From Batillaria attramentaria (lineage: Eukaryota; Mollusca; Gastropoda; Batillariidae): 64,000 nucleotides of DNA. Under the pieces are notes generated by a model, which was given only the letters and a program-made list of their open reading frames with translations, was not told the DNA's origin and made no database searches. Where the stretch lies: assembly GCA_018292915.2 (NCBI GenBank), contig JACVVK020000087.1:921501-985500 (forward strand), given 5' to 3'. This document shows, piece after piece, positions 35,859 through 47,326 of the stretch. The translations under genes and the position numbers were made by a program. How positions within the stretch are numbered: position 1 is the stretch's first letter; every line of letters starts with the position of its first letter.

Positions 35859-38800
35859 ATAGTTGATTAAAAAAAAAAAATGAAGTGTAGTGACATTGGG
35901 GGCATTGGGGGTGAGGGCGAGGGGGGTGGGGGGGGGGGGCTGGGGCAAACCTTCGGGTGCTACCTCCTTTCACACCTAGTACATTTCACAAAGTAAGTTT
36001 TCACTGTGTGACTAACATCTAAAATTGTGAGAACCCACACCATCTGCAGCTCCTAACTTTTGCTAAAAAGATTATAAATACAGGATGATAGCTCTCAAAA
36101 TGTTGTAAGTCTGCTACAAGCAGACTAATAACTCAACAGGCCAAGCTGTCATCACAGACAATAAATAATAATTTGAAAAATGTAAATAAATGACTAAATA
36201 AAGAGAAACTCACTCCTCTGGATGGTGCTTTTGTGCGACTGATGGGCATTGGGCTGCTGTAGACACCTCCCCGCAAACGCTTCTCACGACCTTGTTCCGA
36301 CCTTGATCTGTGCTCCTCCCTAGGCGACCTTGCACTCGACCTTCCATCCGGTGACCTCTGGGATGCTGCAGAGTCAACGTGAGAAGACGCTCTACCACCA
36401 GTCTCCCAGCTATCAATGTCAGCTCGCCCGTAATGGTTCCTGCTCGGAGGTTTCATGTGCGTTTCTTCAACATCTGAGTCGTCTGACGCATCGCGCTGGC
36501 CTGTTTGTCTCGGGTGCCTGCTGTCTGTGCTCCTTTCTGCCTCTCGGCGGGAAGACTGCTGTCTCGGTGAACTGGCAATGAGAGCCTGTGAACAGGGAAA
36601 TCAAGAAGATACTTTTATCTTGCATAACACAGAAATATAATGCAGCTACATTTGATGCAGTCCCCGTATGTGGGTGGGATGGGGTGGGTGTTTAGGAGTT
36701 TGACGTCCTTTTCCACCACGTAAGGATGGTATCAAAGACGGTGCAACGAGAAAAAGGCCAGCACAATATTTGGCCCCAGCCAGGATTCGAACTCACGACC
36801 CGAGCACTGAAAGTCCAACGCTCTACCATTCGGCTATCCCGTCTCCCACAGTCCCCGTAAGGAGCAAATCAGGATTTGTGAAGGCAGCCAGAGTAGTCAA
36901 GCTAATGCTAAACAGAGCACTGGACTGTCAATACTTTGGACTTGAGTTCCTTTCCCAGCCGGATCGAGGCTCTAAAGCTACCCGTAACTGAGCAAATCAG
37001 GATTTGCAAAGGCAGCCAGGGTAGTCAATTAGCTAATAGAGTACTGTACTGTCAACATTTTGGAACCGAGTTCCATTCCCAGTTGGTGGCTATAATAATA
37101 ATAATAATAATTGTATAGGCGCTTTACCCAATTTCATGAATCAGCTCAAAGCGCCACGAACTGAACCCAACACGCACGTTCACGTGAATCACACACATTC
37201 TCTCACACACTGGACATAAACACATTACAATCACGTGGTGACACAGGTCAGCTCAGCTATTTAAATTTCAGAATCTAAAATTGCATTTACAGTCAAACCT
37301 GTGTAAGGCGGTCACCCAAGGGACTGGGTCAAACTGACCACCTTAGACAGGGTGACCGGGTTATCCAGGGTGTCATGTTAACAGCTAGTGTGTCAGGGGA
37401 TCCTCTGGGGTGACCAGGTTAGACAGTGGTTTGGCTTATACAGGTGACCGCCTTGGCAGGTTCGACTGTATTTTCCAAATTTGGTGGGCTGAACATTTCC
37501 AAAGCAGAAGGGGGAGGAAGCCGGAGTACCCGGAGAGAACTCTAAAGCTAGGCTGACAGGTTTTTTTTCGCTGCCCAGTCTTTGATAGCACCCAGTATGT
37601 GTCAGAAAGGTGTTAACTCATTTGTGACAGGACACTTCCCTCAAAGGCTCAGACACCCACTGACCACAGGTCATCAAAACTGAATTCTCCATCTGTTTTT
37701 CACTCACAAATCTGTTGAAAATGTCAAGTGTGTGTGTGTGTTCAATGAAGCTTGCTAGAGAGGTTTGTCTACATGTAGTCAGTTTACTGCAGTTTCATGG
37801 CAGCCGGGTCCAGGCAGCCCCAGTCACAATACACTTCAACATACAAGCAACCAACCAACCTACCTAACCGCAATGAAATCTAGGAAACCCGATTAGACAA
37901 CAAACTGGAGATTGCTGAAAGGCCTGGAAGAATCTGATGACTAAGAGAAAAAGACAGTGGAAGGTGAAATCGTGTTTTAAAAAGCAAAACATACATTCAG
38001 GTTTGTCAGTGATTCTTACCTCTCTGTGTTTGTCCAGTTTTTGCTGCACGGACTGGTGCTGCCGGAGCAGCTCGCGATCCAGATGGCGCTGCATGTCGTT
38101 GATCATGCGCTGGTGCTCCACATACTGTGCCTGCAGTTCGCCGCGGTGCTCCTCCTCCAGCAGTCGGTACATTGCTAGCCAGCTCACCTGGTGAAAAGGT
38201 GCAAAACAGTTGCTGGAGCACGTTCACAAGCATTATCATTATCCGGCATACTGCCCAAAATAAGTTTTTGTTGTTTTTTTAAACAGCCTGTTTCCACTTT
38301 TCTGACCAACCCCATTTTACTGTACATACCCTAAACATTTTTTTTTCTTTTTTCGCAAAGTTTATTCAATAGTTTTTGCCTTGGGAGCACATTGTCGCAC
38401 ATTTTCAAATAAACTCAAAGCACAATACACTGAAGATAACGTCTGCTTCTAAATACATGTGTCTGCATACACGCTGACGTGACTGTGTCACGTTATACTC
38501 AACCAGCACTAACCTGCTGGTCCTGCAGCGTTCGGAAGTTTGGAATGGCCCCTGGACTGGGCACTGACCCGCTGACCTCTGACCCTGACATGGACAAGCC
38601 TGCAAGACCACTCCGGCTAGCATCTGTGTTGCTTCCACTTCGCTCAGAAGCATTCCTGTCTACCTGTTGTCGCTGCCGTGCTGCCTCCCTTCTGTAACTC
38701 TCCTGGGCTTCGTCCCTCCTCCGACCAGGGCTGTCATGGGTTGGCTCCCTTGATGTGTGAGTTGGCTCCCTTGAGGATCGGCTGTCCTTGGGTACACTGC

Positions 38801-41800
38801 TTGTAAAGACAATGACGTCCCTTTCCGTCCGACCCGGGACTTGTCGTCGCATCCACAGATATGATCCGTCATGGCTGTCCCTGTCATCAAACTCAGCCGA
38901 ACGTCCCGAAACTTCCGCGTGTCTGACGGCATGCTGGGACGGCTGATGCTGGTCTGCTTCCTGGTGGATAGGTACCACTCTTGGATGAGATGGTGAGGTA
39001 CTGGATGTTTGTTCCTGAGGAACGGAATACGGCGGGCGACGTTCTCTCTCTAATTCTCTGGGTTGATCCCTGTCTGTAACTGACAGCATACATCACCGTG
39101 TCAAAACACATGTAAAAAAAGTTTTGTTTGTAAACAGGAGAGAAAACATCACAAGCATGAAAGAATTATTTTTAAAAGAATAAAAAAAATACACACAACA
39201 CATTACTCTCTTAAATCAAATCAAGCTACTCAATATTTCAATCATTCATCCAAATATTATTGGCTAAACTGTGCAGAACCCGTAAACTATCATCAACTAC
39301 TGACTATCAGCAGTCGTGACCAAAGTACATGTAGTAGAAAAAAAAATCCAAATTCAAATCACAAGAATTGTATCTACCGGTATCTGTTTACTAGGTTTGC
39401 CAGGTTCACACTGCATAACATGTATGTACTTTCAGTAGCTGGTCTTCAGGTTATGTACAAGCACTGATTCACTATCATAATTAACACATTAACACAGAAA
39501 CCTGCAAATTAACGCATATGGTTCAGTAAACATATTCCCATGAAGGATCAACCTAAACACACCCTGCAGTTCCACTTTCCTAACTACAAGTCATACATGG
39601 TATTGATACTTGCTAATAAAACTTGAACCTATAAGGAAATCTTGGAGTTGTTCATTAAACACTGGTACATAACCATGAGCGTCCATATAGGCTGACCAAA
39701 AGCCCATCACCACATGCAAACTGAAATATGTTTCTATGAGTTCACCGACGCAAACATTATATGTACATACACACCAGAAAAATGTATATAAAACAGGTGA
39801 CGAACACAAACACAAAAACTCAGCTAGCCACCAATTTGTACACCTGGACTAGCAATCTGACATACATATGTAACTGAACAGAAAACTAAATCCAAACAAA
39901 ATCTTCCAATACACTGCCCGACAGACAAACTGTGTCTAGCAGATCTGCGTGCTCATATGAATTCAATCAGTTAACGTTTTGATGAAGGAAACACTGCCGA
40001 AATATCACTACGGGCGTCATGTTGGGTTTTTTTTGTGTTTTTTTAAATGAGTTTCTCTTTCAGGGCTCAAAATGGTCCATGATCCAAAAGGTGGAGGGTG
40101 GGTGGGTGTTTAGGTGTTTAACGTCCTTTTCTATCACATACGGGTGATATTAAAGACGGGGCAACGATGAAAAAGCCAGCACAAATATTTGGCCCCATAA
40201 GAACTCACGACCCGAGCATTAGAAGTCCAACACTCTACCATTCGGCCACCATGGCTCTCCCCAAAAGGAGGAAAAGTGTGCAGCATTTAGTGATGAAGAG
40301 GCAGAGCCACGAGCACACGTCTGCCGTTACGCTAGGGATGTCGGGGGGGCATGCTCACCCGCATGTTTTTTAAAAAGATTAGACCAAAATCCGAGCTATT
40401 TGGTGTGTTTTGGCATGATTTTAGGTGCTTCACAGGAGGAAACACTTTTTCTTTAAGAACATTTTTTGACTGATACTAAAATCTGTGTAATTAGGTGCAT
40501 TTTGAATTTTAGAGCTTCAGAGAAGGACACACTTTCTAAGAACATTTTTTTAGAATTAGACTAAAATTTGTACAGTTTGGTGCATTTCCTGGTATGATTT
40601 TATGTGCTTCTGAGAAGAAGGAAACACACTTTTTGGGGGGAGGAAAATTTTTAGCAAAAAAATTGTTTAAAAAAAAATTTATATATAGGATAGGTATTGG
40701 ACGGCGCTGCAGCGCGGCGACGCGCTTCCCCTGGGGGAAGCATCCCGAATTTGCCGATAGGGATAATAAAGTAGAAAAAAATAAAAATTAAAAAAAAGGT
40801 GGAAGATTCTAAGCTCTGCTCTTTAGATCAATCAGCCGTCTGTTACAGTAGCAGTGGCTTCTGAGCATGCATCTAAATACAGACGTGATTTCAATGGGGG
40901 TGAGGAGAGCAGAGGGACACTGCTGAAAACTTCTAGATCCTGACATGCGTGGTTACTGCTAATTCAGACTTTTGTTTATTATTTGGTCACAACACATTTT
41001 CTCCCCTCTCCAAAGTTTGAAAGTTAAAACTCAAAGCAGTGCCAATATGTCGCCATTTCTATGCGTGAACCTGATTGTGTGTACATGGTATGTACATACA
41101 TACAGTATAGAGGAAAGGGTCACAGTGGCAAGGAGGGGAAGTGACTTGTGTATGAATGAACATAAAAAATAATAAATCCGTTGGGAGAGAACAGACACAA
41201 AAATATGTATAAAGATGACCTGTCCACTGCATGCATTTGAACAGGTCTTGCAAGAGAATACAGGCCTATAATGTCCACTTAACCCTGGTGGTGCTGAGAA
41301 CGGAATATTCTGGATTACCTCTATAGTCTATGGCTTTGTCAGCGTACGACAAATTAATTCAGCAATTAAGACTAGGGTTAAAAGATCGATCTACATGACT
41401 GTATCTTCATGAAAGAAGACTGAAACTAACACTACAGACTGTGTAGGCGTAAGGACACAAACTGACCGTGGGGGTCATGTTCGGTGTTTATTTGAGGTAC
41501 CTTCTTTGGCGAACGTGCTAGTCCGTAGCGATTTCTGTTGTCATGAAAAAGCGTGATTTTTGTGTTATGTACGTCAAAATGCATGCCAAGCGGTCTCAAA
41601 AAGAGGCAAGCTGACACTGGCTCTTTGGCCTAAACAGAAAGTAGATGTGCATTACTCCAGTGAGGCCTGAGCGGAAAGGAGACATTCAATTTTTTTCTAA
41701 ACTCCTGTCAGGTGCGTGCCTTTGAATGGTCTGTTCATGGTAGTAATTGTTTCTAGATTGAAGCATTTTTTAGGGGTGACTATAATGAGGCTAATAGGAA

Positions 41801-44065
41801 ATATATATAGGCATTTTGCAGCCCAGCTGTGTATTTGTGTCCTTACACCTGCAGAACCTATGGACAACACTGCCTTTCAGTCACTTATTGGCCCTATAGC
41901 TATATATACACATGTATGTATATATGACACTACATGTATCAATATAACCTAGCACTCATTCAAGATGGCTGAGTGGCACGCCTCTACAAATCAATGCATC
42001 ATGAGCGACAGTCACCACAGTGATCACTGCTAAAATGGAGCCGCCCCACGTTGTTGTTAAAAAAAATTCAAGACACACACATTTTGTGACACTGATGCAC
42101 ATCAGTCCATCATTAGGTACGGTGTCGAAGCATTACAATTACTGTCGCAGTAGCTTGGTTTAGAGGATTTTAGACAAAACTGGTCCTTGAAAAACAACAA
42201 CATCACAAAAACCCTGGCTTTCATTTAGAAAATGTAGCATAGCACTTGTGATCTGTCTCAAAGATGGCAACAGTAGCCTAATATGCTACCTATAAGAGGT
42301 TGGTTAACCAAAGCGCTAAGCATAGAACAGCCATTGGTATTTGAAACTCAAGCCATGGGATAGGGAGTTGGATAGCAGCAGGCACAGAACCGGGAGACAC
42401 AGGAGGTGAGCAGTATAGGGTGTCGTGCACAAACGCAGCGCATGCACACTTACAGAGGTCCCTTTTTACTCTCTCCCTCTCGTGGGTGAGCACGCTGCTC
42501 GGTATGCGACGATCCTCAGCCACGCCGCGCTGCACTCCTGCCTCCCTCATCCTGCTGCAATCATACAAGATCTGCTCCCCCGTCTCCAGGATGAGGCATT
42601 CTTTGACGCCAGGAGACAGCACGCGACAGACCTTGTAGTTGTTGTAATTCAGTGGGTAGTCGGGCTTGGGCGACGTGGCAAAAACGTCCCTGATTTGGCC
42701 GTTTTCACATTCACCAGTTTCACCACTACCCACAGGCTTACCTTGGTTTTCAAGCATATCGTGATACGCCTGGCCGGCTTCTGCCGCATGCTGGTACAAT
42801 GTTCTGGAGTCCCCGTGAAGCTCTTGTTCAGTCTCATTGCTGTCAGCTGTTTTATGGTCTGGGGAGAACTGTTCTGCTGCCGGCTGTCTGTTGTCGAGTG
42901 CTTCATCAAGACTTGGTGGTTGTTCCGAGTCACGCATCAACTCATCAGTAGCTGCCCATTTCTCTTGGTCACCCTCGCTGTCTGGGGAAGATGAACGTTC
43001 CTGAAAACCTGCGTCTCTTCTCTGCATCTCCTGTTCACGGAGATCTCGCTCCTCGTCCTCACTGCTCAACTCCACTTTCTCCAGTTCTGGGAATCTGTTC
43101 TCCGGCTCAGGGTTCTGACCTGCCCCTACGCCATCGCCAAAGTCATCTTCAACCTGCTCACCATTTTCATCTGTCCCAGTGCCAGTGGCCAGCACCTTTT
43201 CGAGGACATCCTGAACGACACCCTGAACGGCTGCGTTGGGCTCTCTGGCACTGTACTCGCCACTCTGAAAGTCTCCATCATCGCTGTCAAAGTTTTGCGA
43301 CCCCAGACCCACCCCCTGGTCGCTGGCTACGTTCGAAACTCGGCCACCGGGGGAGGATGCGGGGGTCCTGTCGTTTCTGTCAGCGTCACTGTCGTCATCG
43401 CCGGAAAACCTCCCTTCCTCAGCCTCTTCCCCGTTCTCAGTCAGTCCCTCTCCTCTTGGGGAAGAAGCCGAAGCAGCTGCAACCGGTGATGGTGATCGAC
43501 GCTCCTTCTCATCACCGCTTCCTAGCTCTGCATCATCCTCCATGCTGCTGTCATGTCTCTGCTGGGCCTCAGTGTCACCGGCTGCAGCTACTGCTGAATC
43601 TCCGTCTCTCGTCTCTTCAGGTGCCTCTTCAGGTTCCTCTCCATCCTCCTCCCTGATTCTATCACCAGCTTCTGCCTGCTGGGTCTGCCCTTGGTGTGGG
43701 TGCTGCTCTCCTTCCGGAGGGGGTGTGGCCATTCGATCCCCACCATCTCCTAACTGCTGCGGTCTGCCCTCCTCCTCCTTCTCAGCGTCCTGTGATCTGT
43801 CTGAAGCAGCCGCCTGGGCCATGTGGCCATTTGAGTCCAGGGAAATATCCACCTGTCCTGCATCGCCATCACTCACGTTTCCATCACCGGCATCTACAGG
43901 GCTGCTGCTGGTCGCGAAGAGAGCATCTACAGCGGAGTCTCCGGCGGCCTCTTCCCTCTTTTCTGTGTCTGCTGTTTGTCTGCTGCCATCTTGGATTTGA
44001 GCAGTGCCGTTGGTGGCCTGGGCAGCCGACTGTTCCACTGTGTCTTTCTCTTCCCCTGTCTCCAT
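25628..44065 (-). CDS. MPHOSPH9: M-phase phosphoprotein 9 homologue, complete coding region
   Basis: In vertebrates MPP9 is a centriole-end protein that works with CP110-CEP97 and KIF24 to restrain ciliogenesis. Minus-strand coding exons: 44065-42454, 39073-38514, 38187-38020, 36585-36214, 35688-35522, 34854-34618, 34426-34378, 33073-32912, 32276-32223, 31410-31363, 30802-30738, 30556-30473, 29220-29086, 28526-27943, 27619-27480, 26934-26848, 26450-26385, 25723-25628. Phases all join; total 4686 nt, about 1561 aa (human about 1180). Diagnostic matches are REKHAKHLADLRAYYE (about residues 962-977), a coiled-coil run after it, and a C-terminus with ELGSLRMTLKR just before the stop. The first exon (537 codons) is acidic, low complexity and without recognised homology. 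It is joined by a strong GTAAGT donor in phase 1 to a phase-matched acceptor, but that join is inferred. The ATG follows a TTTCCAG acceptor, so a 5' UTR exon lies upstream. Exon 2 has tandem acceptors 6 nt apart (39073 or 39079). Confidence 0.87.
29491..30309. mobile_element. Non-autonomous hAT-like element, family E, copy 1
   Basis: CAGGGCTTAAAA at 29491 and TTTTAAGCCCTG ending at 30309, flanked by AACATA and AACCTA (one mismatch). It shares much of its interior with 40061-40818 (CCATGATCCAAAA, AAGTGTGCAGCATTT, repeated GTGCTTCTGAGAAGG). Two internal blocks are tandemly duplicated (29523-29627 and 29599-29737), and a LINE 3' end (29792-30116) is inserted. It lies in an intron of the MPHOSPH9 homologue. 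Confidence 0.65.
29792..30116 (+). mobile_element. 5'-truncated LINE 3' end
   Basis: It interrupts family E relative to copy 2. Near 29840-29887 one frame reads ETFKSRLKTHLFTVS then stop, the C-terminal motif common to CR1/L2/RTE-X-type non-LTR reverse transcriptase ORFs. After about 230 bp of 3' UTR it ends AAAGCGCCTAGAGC...GGCGCTATATAAATATT, a tail also carried by other repeats in this window. Confidence 0.6.
31150..31316 (-). repeat. Dispersed repeat 'D', inverse copy
   Basis: The complement reads CCAGCTCCAGTGGTGTTCCT, GTCATGGGTGGAGTCCACAGA and GGACAATGTTTATTATGCAT, colinear with 16963-17080. It ends 47 bp from exon 31363-31410 of the MPHOSPH9 homologue. Confidence 0.55.
31484..31875 (+). 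mobile_element. tRNA-derived SINE, family B, copy 1
   Basis: The head has A-box-like GGTGGTCTAGTGGTTAAG and B box GGGGTTCGAGTCCC. The body contains TCCGGCTTCCTCCCCCT and TTTGGAAATGTTCAGCC, the 3' part is GGTAAAGCGCCTATATAAT, and the tail is (ATT)n. Length is about 390 bp. It lies in an intron of the MPHOSPH9 homologue. It is not a tRNA gene: the head is imperfect and fused to a SINE body. Confidence 0.85.
33323..33924. mobile_element. AACCGG-rich MITE with nested SINEs
   Basis: CTAGAGGGTG at 33323 and CACCCCTAG ending at 33924 are inverted ends flanked by TGTACA (33317-33322 and 33925-33930). The outer parts are filled with AACCGG and ACCGGTTT repeats in both orientations. Inside lies a family B SINE fragment (about 33475-33513), itself split by a family A SINE at 33527-33702. 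Confidence 0.55.
33527..33702 (-). mobile_element. tRNA-derived SINE, family A, copy 2
   Basis: It has the same 176-bp structure as 24714-24889 in the same orientation, with a perfect 14-bp duplication TGTTCAGCCAACAA at 33513-33526 and 33703-33716. The target is a family B SINE body. Confidence 0.9.
36669..36848 (-). mobile_element. tRNA-derived SINE, family A, copy 3
   Basis: Family A body and head are recognisable (GGACGTCAAAC variant, B box in GAGTTCGAATCC). An 11-bp duplication CAGTCCCCGTA occurs at 36658-36668 and 36849-36859. It is in the intron just upstream, on the minus strand, of exon 36585-36214. Confidence 0.85.
37091..37541 (-). mobile_element. tRNA-derived SINE, family B, copy 2, interrupted
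   Basis: It starts with an (AAT)n tail and continues ATAGGCGCTTTACCC, AACCCAACACGCACG and CATTTCCAAAGCAGAAGG, colinear with the complement of copy 1. The tRNA head is missing. It is interrupted by a TA-flanked MITE at 37290-37468. Confidence 0.8.
37290..37468. mobile_element. Mariner/pogo-like MITE inside SINE B
   Basis: CAGTCAAACCTG at 37290 and CAGGTTCGACTG ending at 37468 are inverted ends, with extended complementarity through GGCGGTCACC. TA lies on both sides. Comparison with the uninterrupted SINE at 31484 shows exactly this 179 bp plus one TA is extra, which confirms an insertion. Confidence 0.8.
40061..40818. mobile_element. Non-autonomous hAT-like element, family E, copy 2
   Basis: CAGGGCTCAAAA at the left and a degenerate AAGCTCTG at the right, flanked by perfect CTCTTT duplications at 40055-40060 and 40819-40824. 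The interior matches 29491-30309, with three degenerate units of AGGTGCTTC...GAAACAC...TTAGACTAAAAT. A family A SINE (40096-40260) is inserted near the left end. It lies in intron 1 of the MPHOSPH9-like coding region. Confidence 0.7.
40096..40260 (-). mobile_element. tRNA-derived SINE, family A, copy 4
   Basis: It is slightly deleted (165 bp; part of the B-box side is missing). The flanks CCAAAAGGTGGA (40084-40095) and CCAAAAGGAGGA (40261-40272) form a 12-bp duplication with one mismatch. It is inserted in family E copy 2. Confidence 0.8.
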
Positions 44066-44066
44066 T

Positions 44067-46296
44067 CTGGAAAAAAATACAAAATAAGCATGAAACTGAA
44101 ACATGTCCAAGCGCATCTGAAGTATGAGATTTGAGTAAATTTACGAACACAAATGGTGCTCTACATTCTTCACATGCAAAACAGATTAAACAACTGGTGT
44201 TATTATTTGAAATCCTGCCAAATACATATGATTAGTCTCCTGATCAACGGAAAAATACACTGAACTACTTGAAGATAAAATAGCGAACACATGTTGATGG
44301 AAAACATGGAAAGTTTGGATAAGAAACAGACAAACGCTTTTAACGCTGACAGTCTGACAGAACCAGGAGAGCCCGCTGAGCTGAGATTGAGTCAAACACC
44401 TGAGTAAATGGGGGAAAAGTTCTGGTGTTTGCAGGTAAATCAATAACACTAATCGAAATAATGAGCCCTCAAGCAGAAGGCAGACAACTTACACAAGTCA
44501 CCACTGCAAAGGCAACAGCAATTAAACCACCGACATGCCTGGACTCCTGTCCAAATCGGAACTTCTACAGTCAAAGAAAAAACATTTACCCACAGCTGAA
44601 GACCCCCCCAAAACTTGTCAGCCAGAACTGAAGCTACACATGTGATAAACAGGGCACTGTAAAAGTATCTTTGTTCAACTGCTAACACCTTGTCCTACAC
44701 AGTACACCCCATCTGGCCATGAAAGGAATGATTCTGTCAATATTTAATGAAGTGCTGATAAGAAGCTCTCCCTGACTCCAGTGTTCTGGAGGCTGAGCCC
44801 ATGAATTACATGAAAAATTAATCGCTGCACTAGCAGCCATAGCTGTAGGTGATTGGTGCTGGTTTACTCTGTGTGTGCATGTGTACATGCACATGTGCGT
44901 ACGTGTCTGTGTGTGTCTGACGTGTGTGTGTGTGTGCACGTAAGCATGCACAAACATGTACATATATATGCATTTGTGTGCATGTACTGCATGGACCACC
45001 ACTTCAAATACATGTATGATTTTGTGCTGCCTCACACTGAAGTGAATGAGAGCCGTGCATTTTTCCCATTCCATGAAAACCCCCACTGTGCCATGAAGCA
45101 GGACATACTCCGCTTTCACTCTAGGTCATTCAGCATGACTCATTGTGTGTAGAAGAGAAGAAAACAATATTAGAAAAAAGCCAATACCTGCATACACGTG
45201 TGTAAGAAAATTAGTTTTACTGCAATGAAAGCAAGGCCTAAATTTTCAACAAGGCTGGTTCTATTTTCAAACCCCCTTTCGTCGTTTGCAATATCATTTT
45301 CTGTTATTGGTTCACCTTATCCTTTTTTTTTTTTTTTTTACCACTCACATTGATCATATTTAGCAATAAGGCCTCCTTGCCTGGCTACTAATCTCATTTC
45401 ACGTACAATATTTCCCTGCTTACATTCAGCACCACCTCGAGGACTTTCCAAACAACGCGGCCACTTGTCGCTGGCCTGTCTAAGACCCTCCCAACCACAC
45501 ACTCCAAGTGAGAGTGGCTGCTAATGTCACCAGGGCACGCCTGTCTTATCGACCACTCCACCGGCCCTGATCTAGGGCCCTCCAGCCTGCAGGCCAGCCT
45601 TGAATGGCTGGCGGTAGTGGGCTCCGTTGACTACCTGTCCTTGCAGTGCCACAGGTGTACCAATACCATTCTTCTGCTTCAACAAGCGATGGATTATTTA
45701 TAACGAGGCAGGGTGCTGTACAGACAGGACTTCATAAATTAAGATATATATATATACATATATCAGTGTCAGGCATCGGTCATACTGTTAGACCAAAATG
45801 TTTCAAGATATCCAGTTACTTTCTTAACAAGACCTACATATACTGTGTCTTATCATTTTATCAAAAGTGGACCCCCCCCCCCCCCCCAAAGAAAAAAGAA
45901 AAAAAGAGAGTGTATACGTGTCTACTTATAGGTGTCACTTTTATACCTATCTGCACGCTGAAATCTTTTAAAAATTACATAAAAACTGTTCGTTGAAATC
46001 CAGTTCACACCGGTGATTCGATGTCCCAAATCATCCCTGTGTGATGGGGACTCTAAGCATCACGAGACCAAGACCATCTACAGGTGTAAGGTGCACCAGT
46101 GATCCAGTGGGTTCATCCACTGCTTTATAGCACCACATGCGGTGAATCAGTGTGAGTTTAACCCCTGTCCCACTCCCAGGCAGTTAAAACATTGTGCTTA
46201 CTCCAAAATATTGCCTATTACCTCTGGCTGTATGACCTGGAGCTGTTTGTGTAACATGTCCATCACAGTCAAGGATACACCAAATGTGGCTGACCC
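44067..46296. other. Upstream of MPHOSPH9-like start: no gene recognised
   Basis: The first coding exon is preceded by an acceptor, so this interval begins as intron and should contain or precede a non-coding first exon on the minus strand. I could not place that exon. Otherwise AT-rich sequence, a TG/AC stretch near 44870-44940 and a C run near 45872 are all that is seen. Confidence 0.35.
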
Positions 46297-46640
46297 ATCA
46301 TCATCATTAGCTTGCTTTACGTCCTAAGGCTTTTAGCCCTTAAGTTGTTCCTGGCCTGTGTCTTTGGCTGCTTGGCTGGGCGAGTGTCTTTGGGGTGTGT
46401 GAGGGCTGTTTTGCTTAGCTTTGGGCAACGTCAGAGGTTCTCTGCTTGGCTCTCAGATGCCTGGTCTGGGTTTGTTTTTCAGTGCCTCAGTCCGTAGTGG
46501 CTGACCCGGCAGTTTGACTGGATTAAATAGTGCCCAGCTGGACTCAGGGTAGCTGTCCTTTACCCCCACAACCTGCCTATTAGGGTCATCTCCAATCGCT
46601 CTTGTGGCAGGGACGTTAAACCCCCGCCTAACCAACCAAC
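46297..46640 (+). repeat. Dispersed repeat ending GGGACGTTAAACCCCC(AACC)n
   Basis: The 3' part TTGTGGCAGGGACGTTAAAC then CCCCCGCCTAACCAACC is a SINE-like end related to the GGACGTTAAAC body of family A. The upstream part has no clear boxes. The 61-aa open frame over its start is not considered a gene. Confidence 0.45.
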
Positions 46641-47326
46641 CTCAGTTGTGGTGCTAACAGGTACAAGTCTGTCCAACTTTGTGGGCACCTAAAACTGGCT
46701 TCTATCAATAAGCCTGTCACATAAACAGCAGTGAAAAAGCAAGCAAGCCCTTTTCCCCTGACAGCGTTGACGATAAGCTACGTTAATAAGAGCAGTTAGT
46801 ACGACCAAAAGGACCTGCAAAGAACAGTCACCACTGTGTCTGATGGTACACTGCATGCTAAAACGATCCTTGCAATGCAAACTGCAGCAAAACAGAGCAA
46901 AAGAAAGGTGCTTGAGTTCTGAAGCTGTATAACTTTATACTAACCTGCAACGGAGAACAAAATAAACAAAAACTATAAAATATAGAGATTTTTATTAATG
47001 GAAAATAGACATCTATCTGCTAGAGTATCTTGGCCAAAGATATGAGGGTCAGTGACTCACTGTTGTGTACTATACCTTGGCAAAAGACTTTGTACATGTC
47101 CAAGGAAAGAGACATTAGCTGTTTGTTTGGTTGGTTTTTTTTAATAGTACAGTCACTGAATCGAGAAATAACGTGATCCCATCAATTTTTGGTTATAACC
47201 AAAAATCTTTACTTCTCTAGAAGTACATACACTGCTTAAAGTTTCATACAGTATCACCATGATTATAAATCAGGAAGTCCATTCTGATTCTGCCACTGGA
47301 AAATCTATTCATGCCTCCCTTCTCTG

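Noticed and set aside
42290..42453. Hydrophobic C-terminal tail on the long acidic ORF, suggesting a tail-anchored membrane protein
   Set aside because: The tail follows a strong GTAAGT donor at 42453-42448 that joins in phase to the next exon, so it is most likely intron read-through.
42991..44127. Several long plus-strand frames opposite the acidic exon (up to 221 aa)
   Set aside because: They are antisense shadows of the GA-rich coding exon, with Ser/Pro/His-rich low-complexity translations and no recognisable domain.
46312..46497. 61-aa ORF starting with hydrophobic residues (possible secreted peptide)
   Set aside because: It sits over a dispersed repeat ending in GGGACGTTAAAC, with no cleavage site or cysteine framework and no gene structure.
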